Source: Enoplolaimus lenunculus (lineage: Eukaryota > Nematoda > Enoplea > Enoplida > Thoracostomopsidae). Taken from it: 64,000 nt of DNA. The DNA is taken from contig JASANG010001469.1 of assembly GCA_030248215.1 (NCBI GenBank), positions 248,001-312,000 on the forward strand, read 5' to 3'. Below the pieces are notes generated by a model that saw only the letters and a program-made list of their open reading frames with translations, was not told where the DNA came from and made no database searches. Positions 49,286 through 60,033 of this stretch are shown one piece after another. The stretch's first letter is position 1; each line of letters opens with the position of its first letter. The position numbers and the translations under genes are program-made.

Positions 49286-51412
49286 ATGCCAACTGCCTCA
49301 AATGCATTTTATGATTTTGCGGACACGTTTGCATCCGCATATCGTCCGTACCATTATCACGCGAGTATGAGCGTTTGTGTGTTCGGCGTTTGCTCAAATG
49401 CGTTGAATATATTTTTGTTGCACCTGCCTCAATTGCGTACGCCAACTAATTGCTTTTTGATTGCAATAGCTGCAACTGATTTATCATTAATGGTTAATTA
49501 TTTTCTTCAAATGCTTAGCAATCCGTATATGGACGTAAGCGCAGGCTGCCGACAAACGTATACTAAAGCTGTAATGTTACTAGTGCACGCTAATCTTAGC
49601 GTTACGTTGTACGGAATAAGCACTTGGCTAACGGTCACACTTAGCGGATTTCGTATTGCTGTTTTGCGGTCGTGGGGTAAATATGATTCGATTGGTGTGG
49701 TTGCAGGCTTAGTTGCAATTGTTGCAATTGCAATTATTGCAAGTTGCGTACCAAATTACATTAGTCAAGGTATTGTGTACAGTCACGGCAGTCGCTATTA
49801 CTGTTGGCGAGTGTTCAATATTAGCAGACACGCTGATGTGCCGTTTGTAGGGCCGTCAGAGCTTAGCAGACGCTATAACGACGCCCCTCTACGGGTTGCG
49901 TATTGGATTTCAGGGATTTTGTTCAAATTTGTGCCGTGTATTTTGTTGGCCGGTTTTATGATTGCACTAATATTAATGTTGTGCAATTTTCAAAAACGGC
50001 GTCGAAATTTACGCATCAGCACGAATGCAACTCGAGGAGCGCAGGGGTACAGCGGGCAGGGTCGACGGACACTTACACCGTGTACCAGACGTAAAGGTTA
50101 TCGAACCAAAAGGGCAGTGATGAGTAGTCCTATTCATCGAAGTTATACGATTGTACCCGGACAATCAATGGATTTGGCTCAATCTGAAGTAGTTGATCAC
50201 CGATTGCAGCCAGCGATGTTACTGTCAACACCGAAAACGCGTCAGCGAGTACCGCAGCGTATAATCGGTGCTGAATGCTACGAGTTAACCCCTGAGACAA
50301 CTAAAAACACGCGAACGCTTCGTTGTAAATTGCCTCTTCTGGGTATGACAAACAACTGTGATAAGAGTAATGATTGTGAAAAAATGAATAATTTCGAAAA
50401 TATTTCATGTGATTTTAGTGAATTTAAAGAAACTCAAACACAATCGTCACACACTCGCACAATAAATACAGCTCCAAGCGTAGTTGCGTTTACTTGTATC
50501 ACTGGTTATTTACGTGTACTCTGTCGTCGGCTTCGCTGTACACTACGTCCCTGCAAAATGTCGCGCGGCTGGGTAGGCGATATTCGTGCAGCCGCAGCAG
50601 CAACAACAACGCCAATGTCTCCAGTTGCAATTACTTGCACAAATTGCACGTTTGCGTACCGTACAACGCTGGTACTTGTTGGTATATTGTTTATATTTGT
50701 TTTAACTCAAAGTCCCCAAGGACTCTGCCTAATTATGACTGCTATTTTGCCGTCAGAATTCCGATCTAAATTTTACAATAAATTTGGCGAATTTTCTGAG
50801 CTTCTATCGCTTATAAACTGTTCAGTTAACTTTGCGCTATACTGTTCGATGAGTGGCCAATATCGGGAAGCATTCATTCAACAATGCAAACGTTGCTATG
50901 TTTCTGCAGCGTGTAATTGGATTCGTAGATACTGGATTCGACGAAAATACTACAATGATCCATCTCAACGGTCCGAAGCAAACTCGACCCGTATTCGGTT
51001 AGCTTACGAGCGTCAAAATAGCAAAGATCCAAGCGATTCGTTGCTCGTTGCTCAAGCGTCTGTAAACAGCCGAAATTCAATTACTCAACGATGTTCGAGT
51101 TGCGGTGAAAAACACTCGATCCTGGTGGTCCCGGGTCAAGCAAATACCACTGCATCAAGCAAAGACTGGCAACCAAACGCTCGAAAACGACACAGTTTAG
51201 CGGCGAAATCATCACGAGAAACCATCAAAACGAAACGGCTGTTGTCACTGGGCAGTTTGTTTCCAAAATTGTCGCCTCAATCTGCAACTAAATGCATATT
51301 TCAAAGTAAAACGATTCGAAAAAGTATACAAACGATCACAGGAGCGTTGGAACTCAATGATCTTACCGACGTTGGCGATTGGACACCGTTTGTGAGACGA
51401 GCATCGTTTTGA
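49286..51412 (+). CDS. Neuropeptide GPCR, dromyosuppressin-receptor (DMSR) type
   Basis: Class A seven-transmembrane receptor for FMRFamide/myosuppressin-like peptides, acting at neuronal or muscle plasma membrane. One uninterrupted exon, 708 aa from the first ATG (the frame is open a few codons upstream but without ATG). Helix 1 is about 28-49 (GVCSNALNIFLL), helix 2 has IAIAATDL (60-66), helix 3 ends LSGFRIAV where most receptors have DRY, helix 4 is about 136-158, and Cys173 is the likely extracellular-loop cysteine. Helix 5 is about 203-233, helix 6 about 462-488 with LTQSPQG, and helix 7 has LINCSVNFALY (509-519) in place of NPxxY. TQSPQG and the helix 7 pattern are hallmarks of the DMSR group. 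Intracellular loop 3 is very long (about 235-455), and the tail (520-708) is long and rich in Ser and basic residues. The peptide ligand cannot be told from sequence. Confidence 0.92.
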   Translation: MPTASNAFYDFADTFASAYRPYHYHASMSVCVFGVCSNALNIFLLHLPQLRTPTNCFLIAIAATDLSLMVNYFLQMLSNPYMDVSAGCRQTYTKAVMLLVHANLSVTLYGISTWLTVTLSGFRIAVLRSWGKYDSIGVVAGLVAIVAIAIIASCVPNYISQGIVYSHGSRYYCWRVFNISRHADVPFVGPSELSRRYNDAPLRVAYWISGILFKFVPCILLAGFMIALILMLCNFQKRRRNLRISTNATRGAQGYSGQGRRTLTPCTRRKGYRTKRAVMSSPIHRSYTIVPGQSMDLAQSEVVDHRLQPAMLLSTPKTRQRVPQRIIGAECYELTPETTKNTRTLRCKLPLLGMTNNCDKSNDCEKMNNFENISCDFSEFKETQTQSSHTRTINTAPSVVAFTCITGYLRVLCRRLRCTLRPCKMSRGWVGDIRAAAAATTTPMSPVAITCTNCTFAYRTTLVLVGILFIFVLTQSPQGLCLIMTAILPSEFRSKFYNKFGEFSELLSLINCSVNFALYCSMSGQYREAFIQQCKRCYVSAACNWIRRYWIRRKYYNDPSQRSEANSTRIRLAYERQNSKDPSDSLLVAQASVNSRNSITQRCSSCGEKHSILVVPGQANTTASSKDWQPNARKRHSLAAKSSRETIKTKRLLSLGSLFPKLSPQSATKCIFQSKTIRKSIQTITGALELNDLTDVGDWTPFVRRASF

Positions 51413-51461
51413 ATAATTTAAACATAAAAGTGTCGCTTTATGAAATGTTAAAAATTAAATT

Positions 51462-51794
51462 TACATGTATAGAACAGGGTCGGATCGTTTTCTGGAGGTG
51501 CTGTAACAGAGTCAGTTTAAGCTCTGGACTATATTTTTTGTTTAGGCTTAGGATTAGGCTTAGGTTTAGGCGTAGGAATATGTTTATACTACTGTTGCGG
51601 CCCTGTTCTATACATCGGCCGGCCTGTGTAAAGATCAACGACGGAACATTGTTCTGCACTACTGCAATAGAGTAAGTTTAATCTTTAGATTTGGCTTAGG
51701 TTTAGGTGTAAGCTCAATTTACGTTTAGGTTTTAGGGTAAGGGGCTAAACAATATGATTATGCTACTGTTACGGCCCTGTTTTCTACGTTGGCC
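51462..51794 (+). mobile_element. Two adjacent family B MITEs after the GPCR stop
   Basis: 51462-51620 is a B2 copy (TGTATAGAACAGGGTCGGAT to CCCTGTTCTATACATCGGCC). 51621-51794 is a further copy (TAAAGATCAACGACGGAAC to TTTTCTACGTTGGCC). The first begins 50 bp past the stop codon, so it may lie in the 3' UTR. Confidence 0.78.
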
Positions 51795-52144
51795 AATAAA
51801 ATTGATAGAATTGGAAATTCGAAATACCTTATGGTCTTAATAGTAAAGTAATTCTCAAAGACTACTAAATTGTAAACATTTCGATTCGAGAACATTTAAA
51901 AAATTCATATTTCATGATTAGAAATGAATCAACCTTTTTCCTCGTGGCGTCACTTTTATTGTCAATGATTGGTTAATTGTAAGGTCGATTACTTATGCAT
52001 GGCGTCACTTTTATTGTTAATGATTGGTTAATCGTAAAGTCGATTACTTATGCACTTATAGATGCATAATGTTACTGGTAAACTATTAATGGTGTGTTAA
52101 CTAAAATTACATCAGTCGTGAATCCGAGCCTGATCAGGTAGGGC

Positions 52145-52303
52145 GGCCAATGTAAAGAACAGGGGCGGAACAGTATTATAAGTATATTCTTAAGCGTAAG
52201 CCTAAGCCTAAGCCTGAACCAAGCAAAAAATTAGTCCAAAGATTTAGCTTACCCTATTGCAGTATCACAGAACAACGTTCCGCCACTGATCTTTACATGG
52301 GCC
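52145..52303 (-). mobile_element. Family B MITE, complete, perfect duplication
   Basis: GGCCAATGTAAAGAACAGGG to GATCTTTACATGGGCC, flanked on both sides by GGTAGGGC (52137-52144, 52304-52311). Confidence 0.88.
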
Positions 52304-52311
52304 GGTAGGGC

Positions 52312-52435
52312 TAACACAAAAAAGTGTTAGGGTAGAGTTAACGCGTGACAAATTTTAAATTTGTCATGCGTTAACCCTACCTTATGACACATTTTGTGGC
52401 CAAACTAAATTTTACAATGTAATTGGTGCATAATG
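52312..52435. repeat. Family P-related fragment
   Basis: GTTAGGGTAGAGTTAACGCG then ATTTGTCATGCGTTAACCC, the palindromic centre shared with 40861-41140. Confidence 0.55.
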
Positions 52436-52653
52436 CTAATTGTGAGCCTAAGCAGGAAAATTACTATAAGGCTTGTGAGGTTACAAAACGTTTACCGAAA
52501 CCGTTTTTTTTTGCCTCAAGCCGCTGTTGTGCGGTAAAATTTTTAAAAAATCTTAGTTACCATTATACCTAAATTTAAACTGGTCATAAACTTTTAGGCA
52601 GTTTTGAAACTCTTAGGTTTATTTTAGGAATATCAATGCTTGCTACAATTTTG

Positions 52654-52847
52654 GGCCCATGTAAAGATCAGGGGCGGAACGTTTTTCTGTGGGATTGCAA
52701 TAGAATAAGCTTAAGCTTTAGATTAATTTTTTGCTTGGCTCAGGCTTAGGCTTACGCTTAGGCTCAGGAATAATCTCATCCTTAACCTTAGGCTTAGGAT
52801 TAGGAATAAGCTTATAATATTGTTCCGGCCCTGCTCTTTACATTTGC
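52654..52847 (+). mobile_element. Family B MITE
   Basis: GGCCCATGTAAAGATCAGGG to GGCCCTGCTCTTTACATTTG, with two TTAGGC blocks separated by a decayed CTCATCCTTAACC spacer. Confidence 0.8.
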
Positions 52848-53131
52848 TTAAATTTTCAACCTAGCCTGTATAAGTTATCGGATACCCTTGTATGGCCGTC
52901 CTGAAAATTTTTTAGCCCCCCCTATCAAGGTGAACTGTCTACGAGGTCTTGCAACATTGTGACATTGTAAACTTGCAGCACTTACAGTTCACTAGTTTGA
53001 CAACTTAATTAACTGGCAATAGATGCTATACTCAGTTGAGAATATCGATGCTAAAACACGAATATTAAACATTTTTTACATTTTATTTAGCATAAAACGT
53101 TTACAAATCAGCTAAAAACAACTTTTTGCGT

Positions 53132-56100
53132 TTAGGTTGTTTTCAACCGTAACAACGTTGGTGCTTCAGGCGGTGGCGGTCTTGGCAATTTGAAATAAAC
53201 CTGAAAAATTTTGTAGACGGGAGGGGGGTGTGCGCAGCCCCCCCTCCCTCGGAGAGGGAGAGGAGGGGGCACTTTTTTTAAATTTTATTTCAAAATACTT
53301 AAATAATAAAAATTGCCAAAATTTAATACTATAAACCAAACGGTGCATTAATAGAACACGTGCTGAACAAAGTCGTAGATTTTTTACTTTCGTTATGATT
53401 GTCAACGTATAGAACAGGGTAGTAACAGTAGTATAAGCATATTCCTAAACCTAGATGTGACAATGAGCTGTCCAAATCTAGGCGTATCAATGAGCTGATA
53501 CTTGTCGTAATATGTGCACGTAAGTGTATGTAAAGCAAATGTTGCCATGCCTGTGCACATATACAGGTATAAGAAGTTGTTGTAACGACCGCGTGGTGTA
53601 GTGGTTGTATGCTTGGCTCGAGCGCAAGAGGGCCGAGGTTCGATTCCCGGCGTGGTCATTAACTTTGGGCAGAACTTCAAACAGGGGTCGTGCAGACCGT
53701 ATTATACCAACAATACTTAAGCCTAAGCCTGAGCAAATCTTAGTCTAAAGCTTAAGGTTATACTATTTCAGTGCCGCAAAAAAAACGTTCCACCCCCTTG
53801 ATCTTTACTTGACCGTAAATTCTCTGTGCAACTTTGGAAGAAACTTACCTTTACCGAATCGTAGATAAACCATTGCAGTGCTGTTAGCGTTCCAATCATA
53901 ACCAAGCGGGGCAACAATCCCTTCCATAGCCCTGAAATATGTAAAAAAATTTATTCAAACACAGCATTTACAAAAATGTTTTTCGTTTTCTAAATGTTTC
54001 TAATTAATACATTTGGTAGTGGTTTATTGAAATTTTGCACAAATTTGTTTAATTTTTTTACAAATTTGTAAAATTTGACTTTGTGCCAGCGAACAACTTG
54101 ACTCCTAACTTGATGGAGTTTGCACATTGTGCGACGGTTTTGTACTGTGTATAAGCGTAATAATTGTTAACCCTTTCTCACATGAATATTTTCTATTTCC
54201 CCTGAGACCTACTTTTATGCTAGGATTCGAACTCCATGACTGGAGTGGGAGGCGTATACCATCACCACTCAGCTATAGGAGCTCGACGCTCGAGCCCGAG
54301 GGGGCTCTCAAGCCTTGTGGTGATTTAGTACTATGCATATGTGTTGCAATTGTTAAACACGGTGCGATATACATTATTTAACGTATATACTCTGCGATGA
54401 GTTGCCTATAGGCAACTCAATGTCAGAAGGGGTTATAGATAGTTAACTGAAAATTTTTCGCTTAAACACTGCGCACTTTGTATCGTTTTGCGTATAGAAT
54501 TTGGATTAATGTGCTCATTTCGTAGTATATGTTTGACGCGGAAAGGTATAATACATTTTTGGCAAAGAAAAACTGAACGAGGATTTAAAAAAACATAATC
54601 TCAAGGCCTGGCACTTGCCAGTTATGCCAAGTTCCCGTGCACTTTGAGCAATCGTAGAGTCTTTGGATGAATTGAGCTTTGAAATTATTGTATCGGCAGG
54701 CTGTGATATTAAGGCACACAAGACTCCAGCTAAAACGAAGTCATTAATTACAACGTAAACGGAACATGTTACTTTAAGGGGCGTAAAGGTTTCTGGTGGG
54801 TCTATAAATGAGTACGTTTAGATTGATTACAATTTTTTGCTTAGGCTTAGGCTTAAGCTTAGGTGTACGCTTAATCTACTGTTACGCCGCTAAAAGTAAC
54901 ATTGGCCAGATAAACAGGACAGGTAAACTGTGGTTGTCAGATTCCAGCTTACGCTTTAGGCATGACTTTAGTATCAAACGCAATTCACACGTGCAAGATT
55001 TTTTTGCAGCGAGAACTCGTAGCTGGAACTTGCGCGAGTAACTTGCATTTTGCAATATTTGAAAAAAATACGATTTTTATTCTGAATCTTGACAGAAACT
55101 TCCGTTTTTAATTTTCAAATGACTGTAATGATTAATCAAATAAAAGCTACATTTTATCAATCCAGCCAAAGATCACACAATCAATTCAATATGTAAGATT
55201 ACATTTCGGCCAAGTAAGGAACGAGGACGGAACAGTATTATAAAATATTCCTAAGCCTAATCCTGAGTCTAAGCCTAATCCTGAGCCTAAGCCTAAGCCC
55301 TAAGCGTAAGAATGAGCATATTCCTAAGTCTAAGCCTAAGCCTAAGCCAAGCAAAAAAATTAGTCTAAAGCTTAAGCTTACTCTTTTCTAGTATCGCAGA
55401 AAAACGTTCCGCCCTTGATCTTTGCATGGGCTAACATTTCTAAGGTTTTCTATCGCTTTTATATACAAGTGACTACATTGCGGCCACTATTTTTTACTTA
55501 CCAATATACCCGGCTGCAAATGTAATAAGCAATTGTTCAGGCTTTGTACAAGCATCTTTCGGTATTGGGACAATGTATTTGTATAGAAATTCTACTGTTC
55601 GCTCAAACGATGCAAATTTCATCATTGTATATGGTATTTGTCGGCACCACAATGGAGTTAAACCTTTGTAGAAGCTAAAAAATTGACAAATTTGAAAAAG
55701 TTAATTTAAAATTTAAATTTGACTTTATACTTTTATTGGCCCATGTAAAGATCAGGGGCGGAACGTTTTTCCGTCGGACTGGAAAAGAGTGAGCTTAAGT
55801 TTTTGGACTATTTATTGATTGGTCAGGCTTAGGCTTAGGCTTAGGCTTAGGCTTAGGCTTAAAAATATGCTTATAATACGGTTTCGCCAGTGTTTTTTAC
55901 ATTGGCCCTTTCATTATAAATATAATCCACATTGGTTATATGTATCCGTAGGTTCTGGGCTGCTAAAACAAACTCGAGTCCATGTAAAGATCGAGGACGG
56001 AACGTTTTTCTGCGGAACTGCAATAGAGTCAGCTTAAGTTTTGGGCTATTTTTTGCTTAGGCTTAGACTTAGGTGTAAGCGCTCATTCTTACGGTTAGGT

Positions 56101-56259
56101 TTAGGCTTCGGCTTGGGTGTAAGTTTATTCTTAAGCTTAGACTTAGGCTGAACGTTAGGTTCAAGCTTAGGAATATGATTATACTACTGTTAAGGCCCTG
56201 TTCTATATATTGACCCAAACTTGCAAGGCACACCATTTACCAAAGTTTAACTTTGTGTC

Positions 56260-56297
<38 letters not shown>

Positions 56298-59200
56298 GAA
56301 TAATATAAACATGCCCATCAACTTGGATTTCAAAAACATTTTTATTAAAATATTAAAATGAGATAAAAAAAGGACTATTTTGAATTGAGTTTAGGCATAA
56401 CTGTAATACGACCGCCTTGATCTATTGTAGCTATAATGGTTCTGATGTGGGTTTTTTTCAAAATCTGCCCGTCGTAGCACAATTTCAACGACTGGAGCGG
56501 TTTGTTGCGTTGCAGACTGAAACCGTGTCTAGAAACTGCTGTATCCCAAATGGATGCAGGGCGTTTGACCCCTGAAATCAACGGCCTGGCTACGATTTGG
56601 TGCTGGATTGTTCCAATTTTAGCAGGTAGACTCGTGCATAAAAGTTTAGCGGCCCATGCAAAGATCAGGGGCGGAGAGTTTTTCTATGGGACTGCACTAA
56701 AGTAAGCTTAAGGTTTTGATTAATTTTTTGCTCGGCTTAGGTTTTGACCTAGGCTTAGGCTTAGGAATACGCTTATTCTTGCGCTTAGGCTTAGGCTTAG
56801 GTTTAGGCTTAGGAATATGCTCATTCTTACGCTTAGGCTTAGGCTTACGAATATGCTTATACTACTGTTCCGCCCTTGTTCTTTACATTGACCAATTTAG
56901 CAAACTCTGGTTATTGATTAAATAGATCTTAGCTTTGACTCACCCTGTCATACCTTCATTGTCACACATACTAGTCGTTACACCAATAAAACTCGTACGC
57001 ATCGGTGAAAACGCTTCGTCAGACCTAATTGCAATTAAATTGCTCGCACTAACAGACGTTGTAAGTCCGTTAGCAATATTTGCAGTCTGCGTTTGCATCC
57101 TAACTTTGACAGCTTCCATCGGAGCGAGCAGTATATCGGCGAAAAATTCGGCACTCGCTGATGCTATGAGATAGATTTGGGTACGCCAAGAATATGCGAG
57201 AGTCTAAAAATACTACGTTAATTTTATCCAGTTTCACTAAACCATTATACTGATTGCACTAAGACGGGCCAAATGTGGCTGCAATACTTGCAACTCAGCA
57301 TCTTGAACGACAGCTTTAGTTGGTAGCAAAAGCTGTTGTTACGCGAAAATTAGTTCCTTAGGCATTGAAGACCAATTTTCACTAGGCACACAGGTTTCAC
57401 AGGGTGGACCTGGACGGCCAATGTAAAAACTACAGGCGCGGAACAGTATTATAAGCTTATTCCTAAACCTAAGCGTAAGCCTAAGCCTAACCGTAAGAAT
57501 GAGTTTATTCCTATTTCTAAGCCTAAGCCTAAGCCTAAGCCAAGGAAAAAATTAGTCTAAACGTTAAACTCATTCCATTCTATTCCCACAGAAAAACGTT
57601 CAGACGCGGATATTTACATGGCTACCTGGCCCGCCGTTTCACGTTAAAACCGACACTAGTTTATGTAGGACGTTATTTTATGGTAAAATCACATGAAATA
57701 AATATCCGGGCGGATACTGTTTGATATGGATACTATTTTACGTGACGTCATATTGTCAAATATGAGTAACACCAATATTTGGTTAATATCAAAATTTCAA
57801 TAATAAATATGTTGCATCTTAAATTATTTGTCATAATTTGTTGCATATCTTCGTTTTACCAGAAATCATTGACAGAAAAATTTAGGTGGAACCATGACCG
57901 AACCAGTAATCATTTTTGCCTAATTATAGTTTTTCAAAATTTTGGCCCATGTAAAGATCAGGGGCGGAACGTTTTTCTGTGGGACTACAATAGAGTAAGC
58001 TTAAGCATTTAGCCTAATTTTTTGCTTAGCTTAGGCTTAGGCTTAGGCTTAGGCTTAGAAATATGCTCATTCTTACGCTTAGGCTTAGGCTTAGAAATAT
58101 GCTCATTCTTACGCTTAGGTTTAGGCTTAGTCTTAGGAATATGATTATAAACACTGTGTCGCCTCTGTTTTCTACATTGGCCAAAATTTTGGAAATGATA
58201 TCTTTTTAAAGTTAGTCAAGACGTTGTTGACTACACTTAAAAAATTCCACTAAGCATTTAGGCTCAATTCTATCACCAAACTAGGCAAGTTATTTCAACC
58301 GAGAGTAGAAATGATAAAACCAAAGCGTTCAACTGGGCATATTCTGTGTACCAAACAATGTTCCCAGCGTACGTTGCGTCTTTGGCCGACACCCAATTAA
58401 TTTAGAGAGGTCTGTATGCAGTTTCGAATCAAAGCGAGCGTAGCCAACTGCCTTTATTACAATAGCGTTGACCCCAGCCAAACGAAGGGGGTCGGTCAAA
58501 ACCGCAACTCCCTGTGGTACATTTTGTACCGCACAAATTTCGATAGTTGCACACTCTTGTTAAACAGTGATCATCCGCTGATTAAACCTCTGCCAAAACC
58601 TTATCGGCAGCATGAATTTTCGTTTTATGAACCTAAATGTTAAAAGCTTAAACTGACATACCTGACCTAGAAAGTCAGAATAGACAATTTTGAATACTTC
58701 GTATAACCCGAATTTTCCTGTGCCTTGCATCGAATATCCTATCAGCGTTGGAAGCCAACCTTTTGATAAGCTTCGGATGCCAGATTCGTTAACTGCAGCG
58801 TGAAATGCTTGAAACATTCCGGTGTATCGGGCAGGATTTGCCTAGAAAAATTGACGGATTATGTACCGTTTTTTCTCCGCGTTAATAGAATTATGGTTTA
58901 GGTTTTTACGCTTAGGCTTAGGTTTAGGCACAGGTAAACATTCGTCTAAGCATACATTTAAGCGTAAGCGTATGCCTAGTGTGAATGCTTGAAAAAGTGT
59001 ACAAGATTGACTGAAAAATAAACGAAGCGTAAGATATATTGACTGGGTTTCTGAAATTTTACTTCAATATTTCCTTACATTTTGCGGTCTATGTAAAGAT
59101 CGGAGGCGGAACGTTTGTCTGGGGGACTGCAATAGAGTAAGCTTAACATTTAGACTAATTATTTGCTCGGCTTAGCTTTTAGGCTTATCCTTAGGCTTTG

Positions 59201-59991
59201 GAATATGCTTATTCTTACGCTTACGCTTAGGCTCTGACTTAGGTTTAGGTTTAGAAATTTGGTTATAATACGGTTCCGCCCCTTTTCGTTACCTTGGCCC
59301 ATTTTCTTAGCAAAAAGGAACAGATAATTTCACTCTGTACCAGGAGAATTTACTTTCAGTGACTTAAATATTTACTTAACTTAAATACGCTTTCACAGAT
59401 GAACAATTTGTGTTAAGCAATTGCTTGCTCGTAAAAGTAATAAAGCTTAGAGTTAGGTTTAGGTTTTGCATTGCAATACAGCGGTTCGATTGTTTGAAAA
59501 CCCTAATACTAGCTGATGATAAGTGCTTCTCATAACTGAGAATAGCGACAGAAAATATTTACCAAACATAGTACGTTTGAATCCATCAATGATAACACAT
59601 TAATTCAAGGGGCAATGTTCAGAACAGGGCCGTTATACCTATACATAAAGCCTAAACGTAAGCAAGAGCTTATCCCTAAACCAAAACCTGACCGTAAGCC
59701 TAAATAAAAAAATTAGTCTAAAGCTTAAGCTTACTCTATTGCAGTCCCGCAGAAAATCGTTTCGCTCCTGATCTCTACATATGCCATTCGAAGAAACGTA
59801 TCACTACCTGGTGATAAAGGGTTACAAGCAAAGAGTCAGGAATAAAATGTGTTAAGACGACTTTACCTGCATTCGACATTTGATTAAGTCCAACGGAACC
59901 ATTGCTGTATGAGTGAGTCCGCATGATAATAAGCCACCGAATCCACTGAGTAGGAAAAATTTAAGCGATCCCAGTTCACAGCTGTATTTAT
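53132..59991 (-). CDS. Mitochondrial phosphate carrier (SLC25A3-type), 7 exons, N-terminal exon missing
   Basis: Inner-membrane carrier importing phosphate with protons for ATP synthesis. Exons (minus): 59991-59867, 58841-58662, 57203-56944, 55674-55502, 54729-54619, 53931-53849, 53200-53132 (stop); 333 codons including stop. Carrier motifs appear once per repeat: PLDLIK after GLTHTAMV (exon 1), PMEAVK after [10 protein letters not shown] (exon 3) and QPADTII (exon 5). [28 protein letters not shown] and [12 protein letters not shown] are strongly phosphate-carrier. The protein ends RPPPPEAP and eight more codons. All junction phases agree. Intron 5 needs a GC donor (CTG|GCAAGT); the nearby GT would shift frame. 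Exon 3 has a linker about 20 residues longer than usual after RMQTQ. All introns but one hold TTAGGC MITEs. The first listed exon starts in phase 1 behind TTTATAG, so an upstream exon is required. Confidence 0.92.
53587..53658 (+). tRNA. tRNA-like sequence with intact acceptor stem
   Basis: 72 nt in a phosphate-carrier intron, opposite strand. The acceptor arms GACCGCG and CGTGGTC pair at all seven positions, with one G-U. A-box-like TGGTGTAGTGG and GGTTCGATTCC are present. The T stem pairs at only three of five positions and the anticodon stem is weak, so a recent pseudogene or SINE head is as likely as a gene. Anticodon uncertain (CGA if the loop is CTCGAGC). Confidence 0.4.
53690..53812 (-). 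mobile_element. Family B MITE, decayed
   Basis: CCTAAGCCTGAGC core and AACGTTCCACCCCCTTGATC right terminus. A further left-end fragment with ACAGTAGTATAAGCATATTC lies at 53410-53450. Confidence 0.65.
54167..54434 (-). mobile_element. TIR element with tRNA-like core, copy 3
   Basis: Reverse orientation of the copy at 22312-22582 and close to it over its whole length. Ends TTAACCCTTTCTCACATGAA and ...CAGAAGGGGTTA. Lies in a phosphate-carrier intron. Confidence 0.78.
54771..54907 (+). mobile_element. Family C MITE in phosphate-carrier intron
   Basis: ACATGTTACTTTAAGGGGCG to GCTAAAAGTAACATTGGCC, short TTAGGC core. Confidence 0.8.
55208..55431 (-). mobile_element. Family B MITE in phosphate-carrier intron
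   Basis: GGCCAAGTAAGGAACGAGGA to CCCTTGATCTTTGCATGGGC. Two CCTAAGCC blocks with a GTAAGAATGAGCATATTCCT spacer. Flanks TACATTTC and AACATTTC nearly match. Confidence 0.82.
55738..55906 (+). mobile_element. Family B MITE with uninterrupted TTAGGC run
   Basis: GGCCCATGTAAAGATCAGGG to GTGTTTTTTACATTGGCC. Its core has six consecutive near-perfect TTAGGC units (about 55825-55861), the cleanest in the window. Flanks CTTTTATT and CTTTCATT match at 7 of 8. Confidence 0.85.
55978..56215 (+). mobile_element. Family B MITE
   Basis: GTCCATGTAAAGATCGAGGA to GGCCCTGTTCTATATATTGA, with several decayed hexamer blocks. In a phosphate-carrier intron. Confidence 0.78.
56260..56296. repeat. (AAT)n microsatellite
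   Basis: About twelve AAT units. Confidence 0.9.
56651..56893 (+). mobile_element. Family B MITE, three-block core
   Basis: GGCCCATGCAAAGATCAGGG to CGCCCTTGTTCTTTACATTG. Flanks AGTTTAGC and AATTTAGC match at 7 of 8. Three TTAGGC blocks. Ends 51 bp from a phosphate-carrier splice donor. Confidence 0.85.
57416..57622 (-). mobile_element. Family B MITE
   Basis: GGCCAATGTAAAAACTACAG to GCGGATATTTACATGGCT. Flanks ACCTGGAC and ACCTGGCC match at 7 of 8. Two CCTAAGCC blocks. Confidence 0.84.
57943..58182 (+). mobile_element. Family B MITE, perfect duplication
   Basis: GGCCCATGTAAAGATCAGGG to CTGTTTTCTACATTGGCC, flanked by AAAATTTT on both sides. Three TTAGGC blocks with AATATGCTCATTCTTACGCT spacers. 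Confidence 0.86.
58335..58565. mobile_element. Family R element
   Basis: ACAATGTTCCCAGCGTACGT on one side and GTTGCACACTCTTGTTAAAC on the other. An inner pair is TGCGTCTTTGGCCGAC against GTCGGTCAAAACCGCA. Relatives lie near 31889, 46310 and 48047. Confidence 0.5.
59085..59299 (+). mobile_element. Family B MITE
   Basis: GGTCTATGTAAAGATCGGAG to CCCCTTTTCGTTACCTTGGC, decayed TTAGGC core. Confidence 0.78.
59610..59785 (-). mobile_element. Family B MITE, decayed
   Basis: GGCAATGTTCAGAACAGGGC to CTGATCTCTACATATGCC, with a few CCTAAACG-type hexamers. Confidence 0.72.
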
Positions 59992-60033
59992 CTATAAATT
60001 CAAAATCATGATCCGTATTCTTAAATACGTATA

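Noticed and set aside
53587-53658. A functional tRNA gene
   Set aside because: The acceptor stem is good, but the T and anticodon stems have mismatches. Kept only as tRNA-like; a covariance scan would decide.
55820-55865. TTAGGC run as a true chromosome end or fusion scar
   Set aside because: The run is inside a MITE with both termini and near-matching 8-bp flanks, and genes continue on either side.
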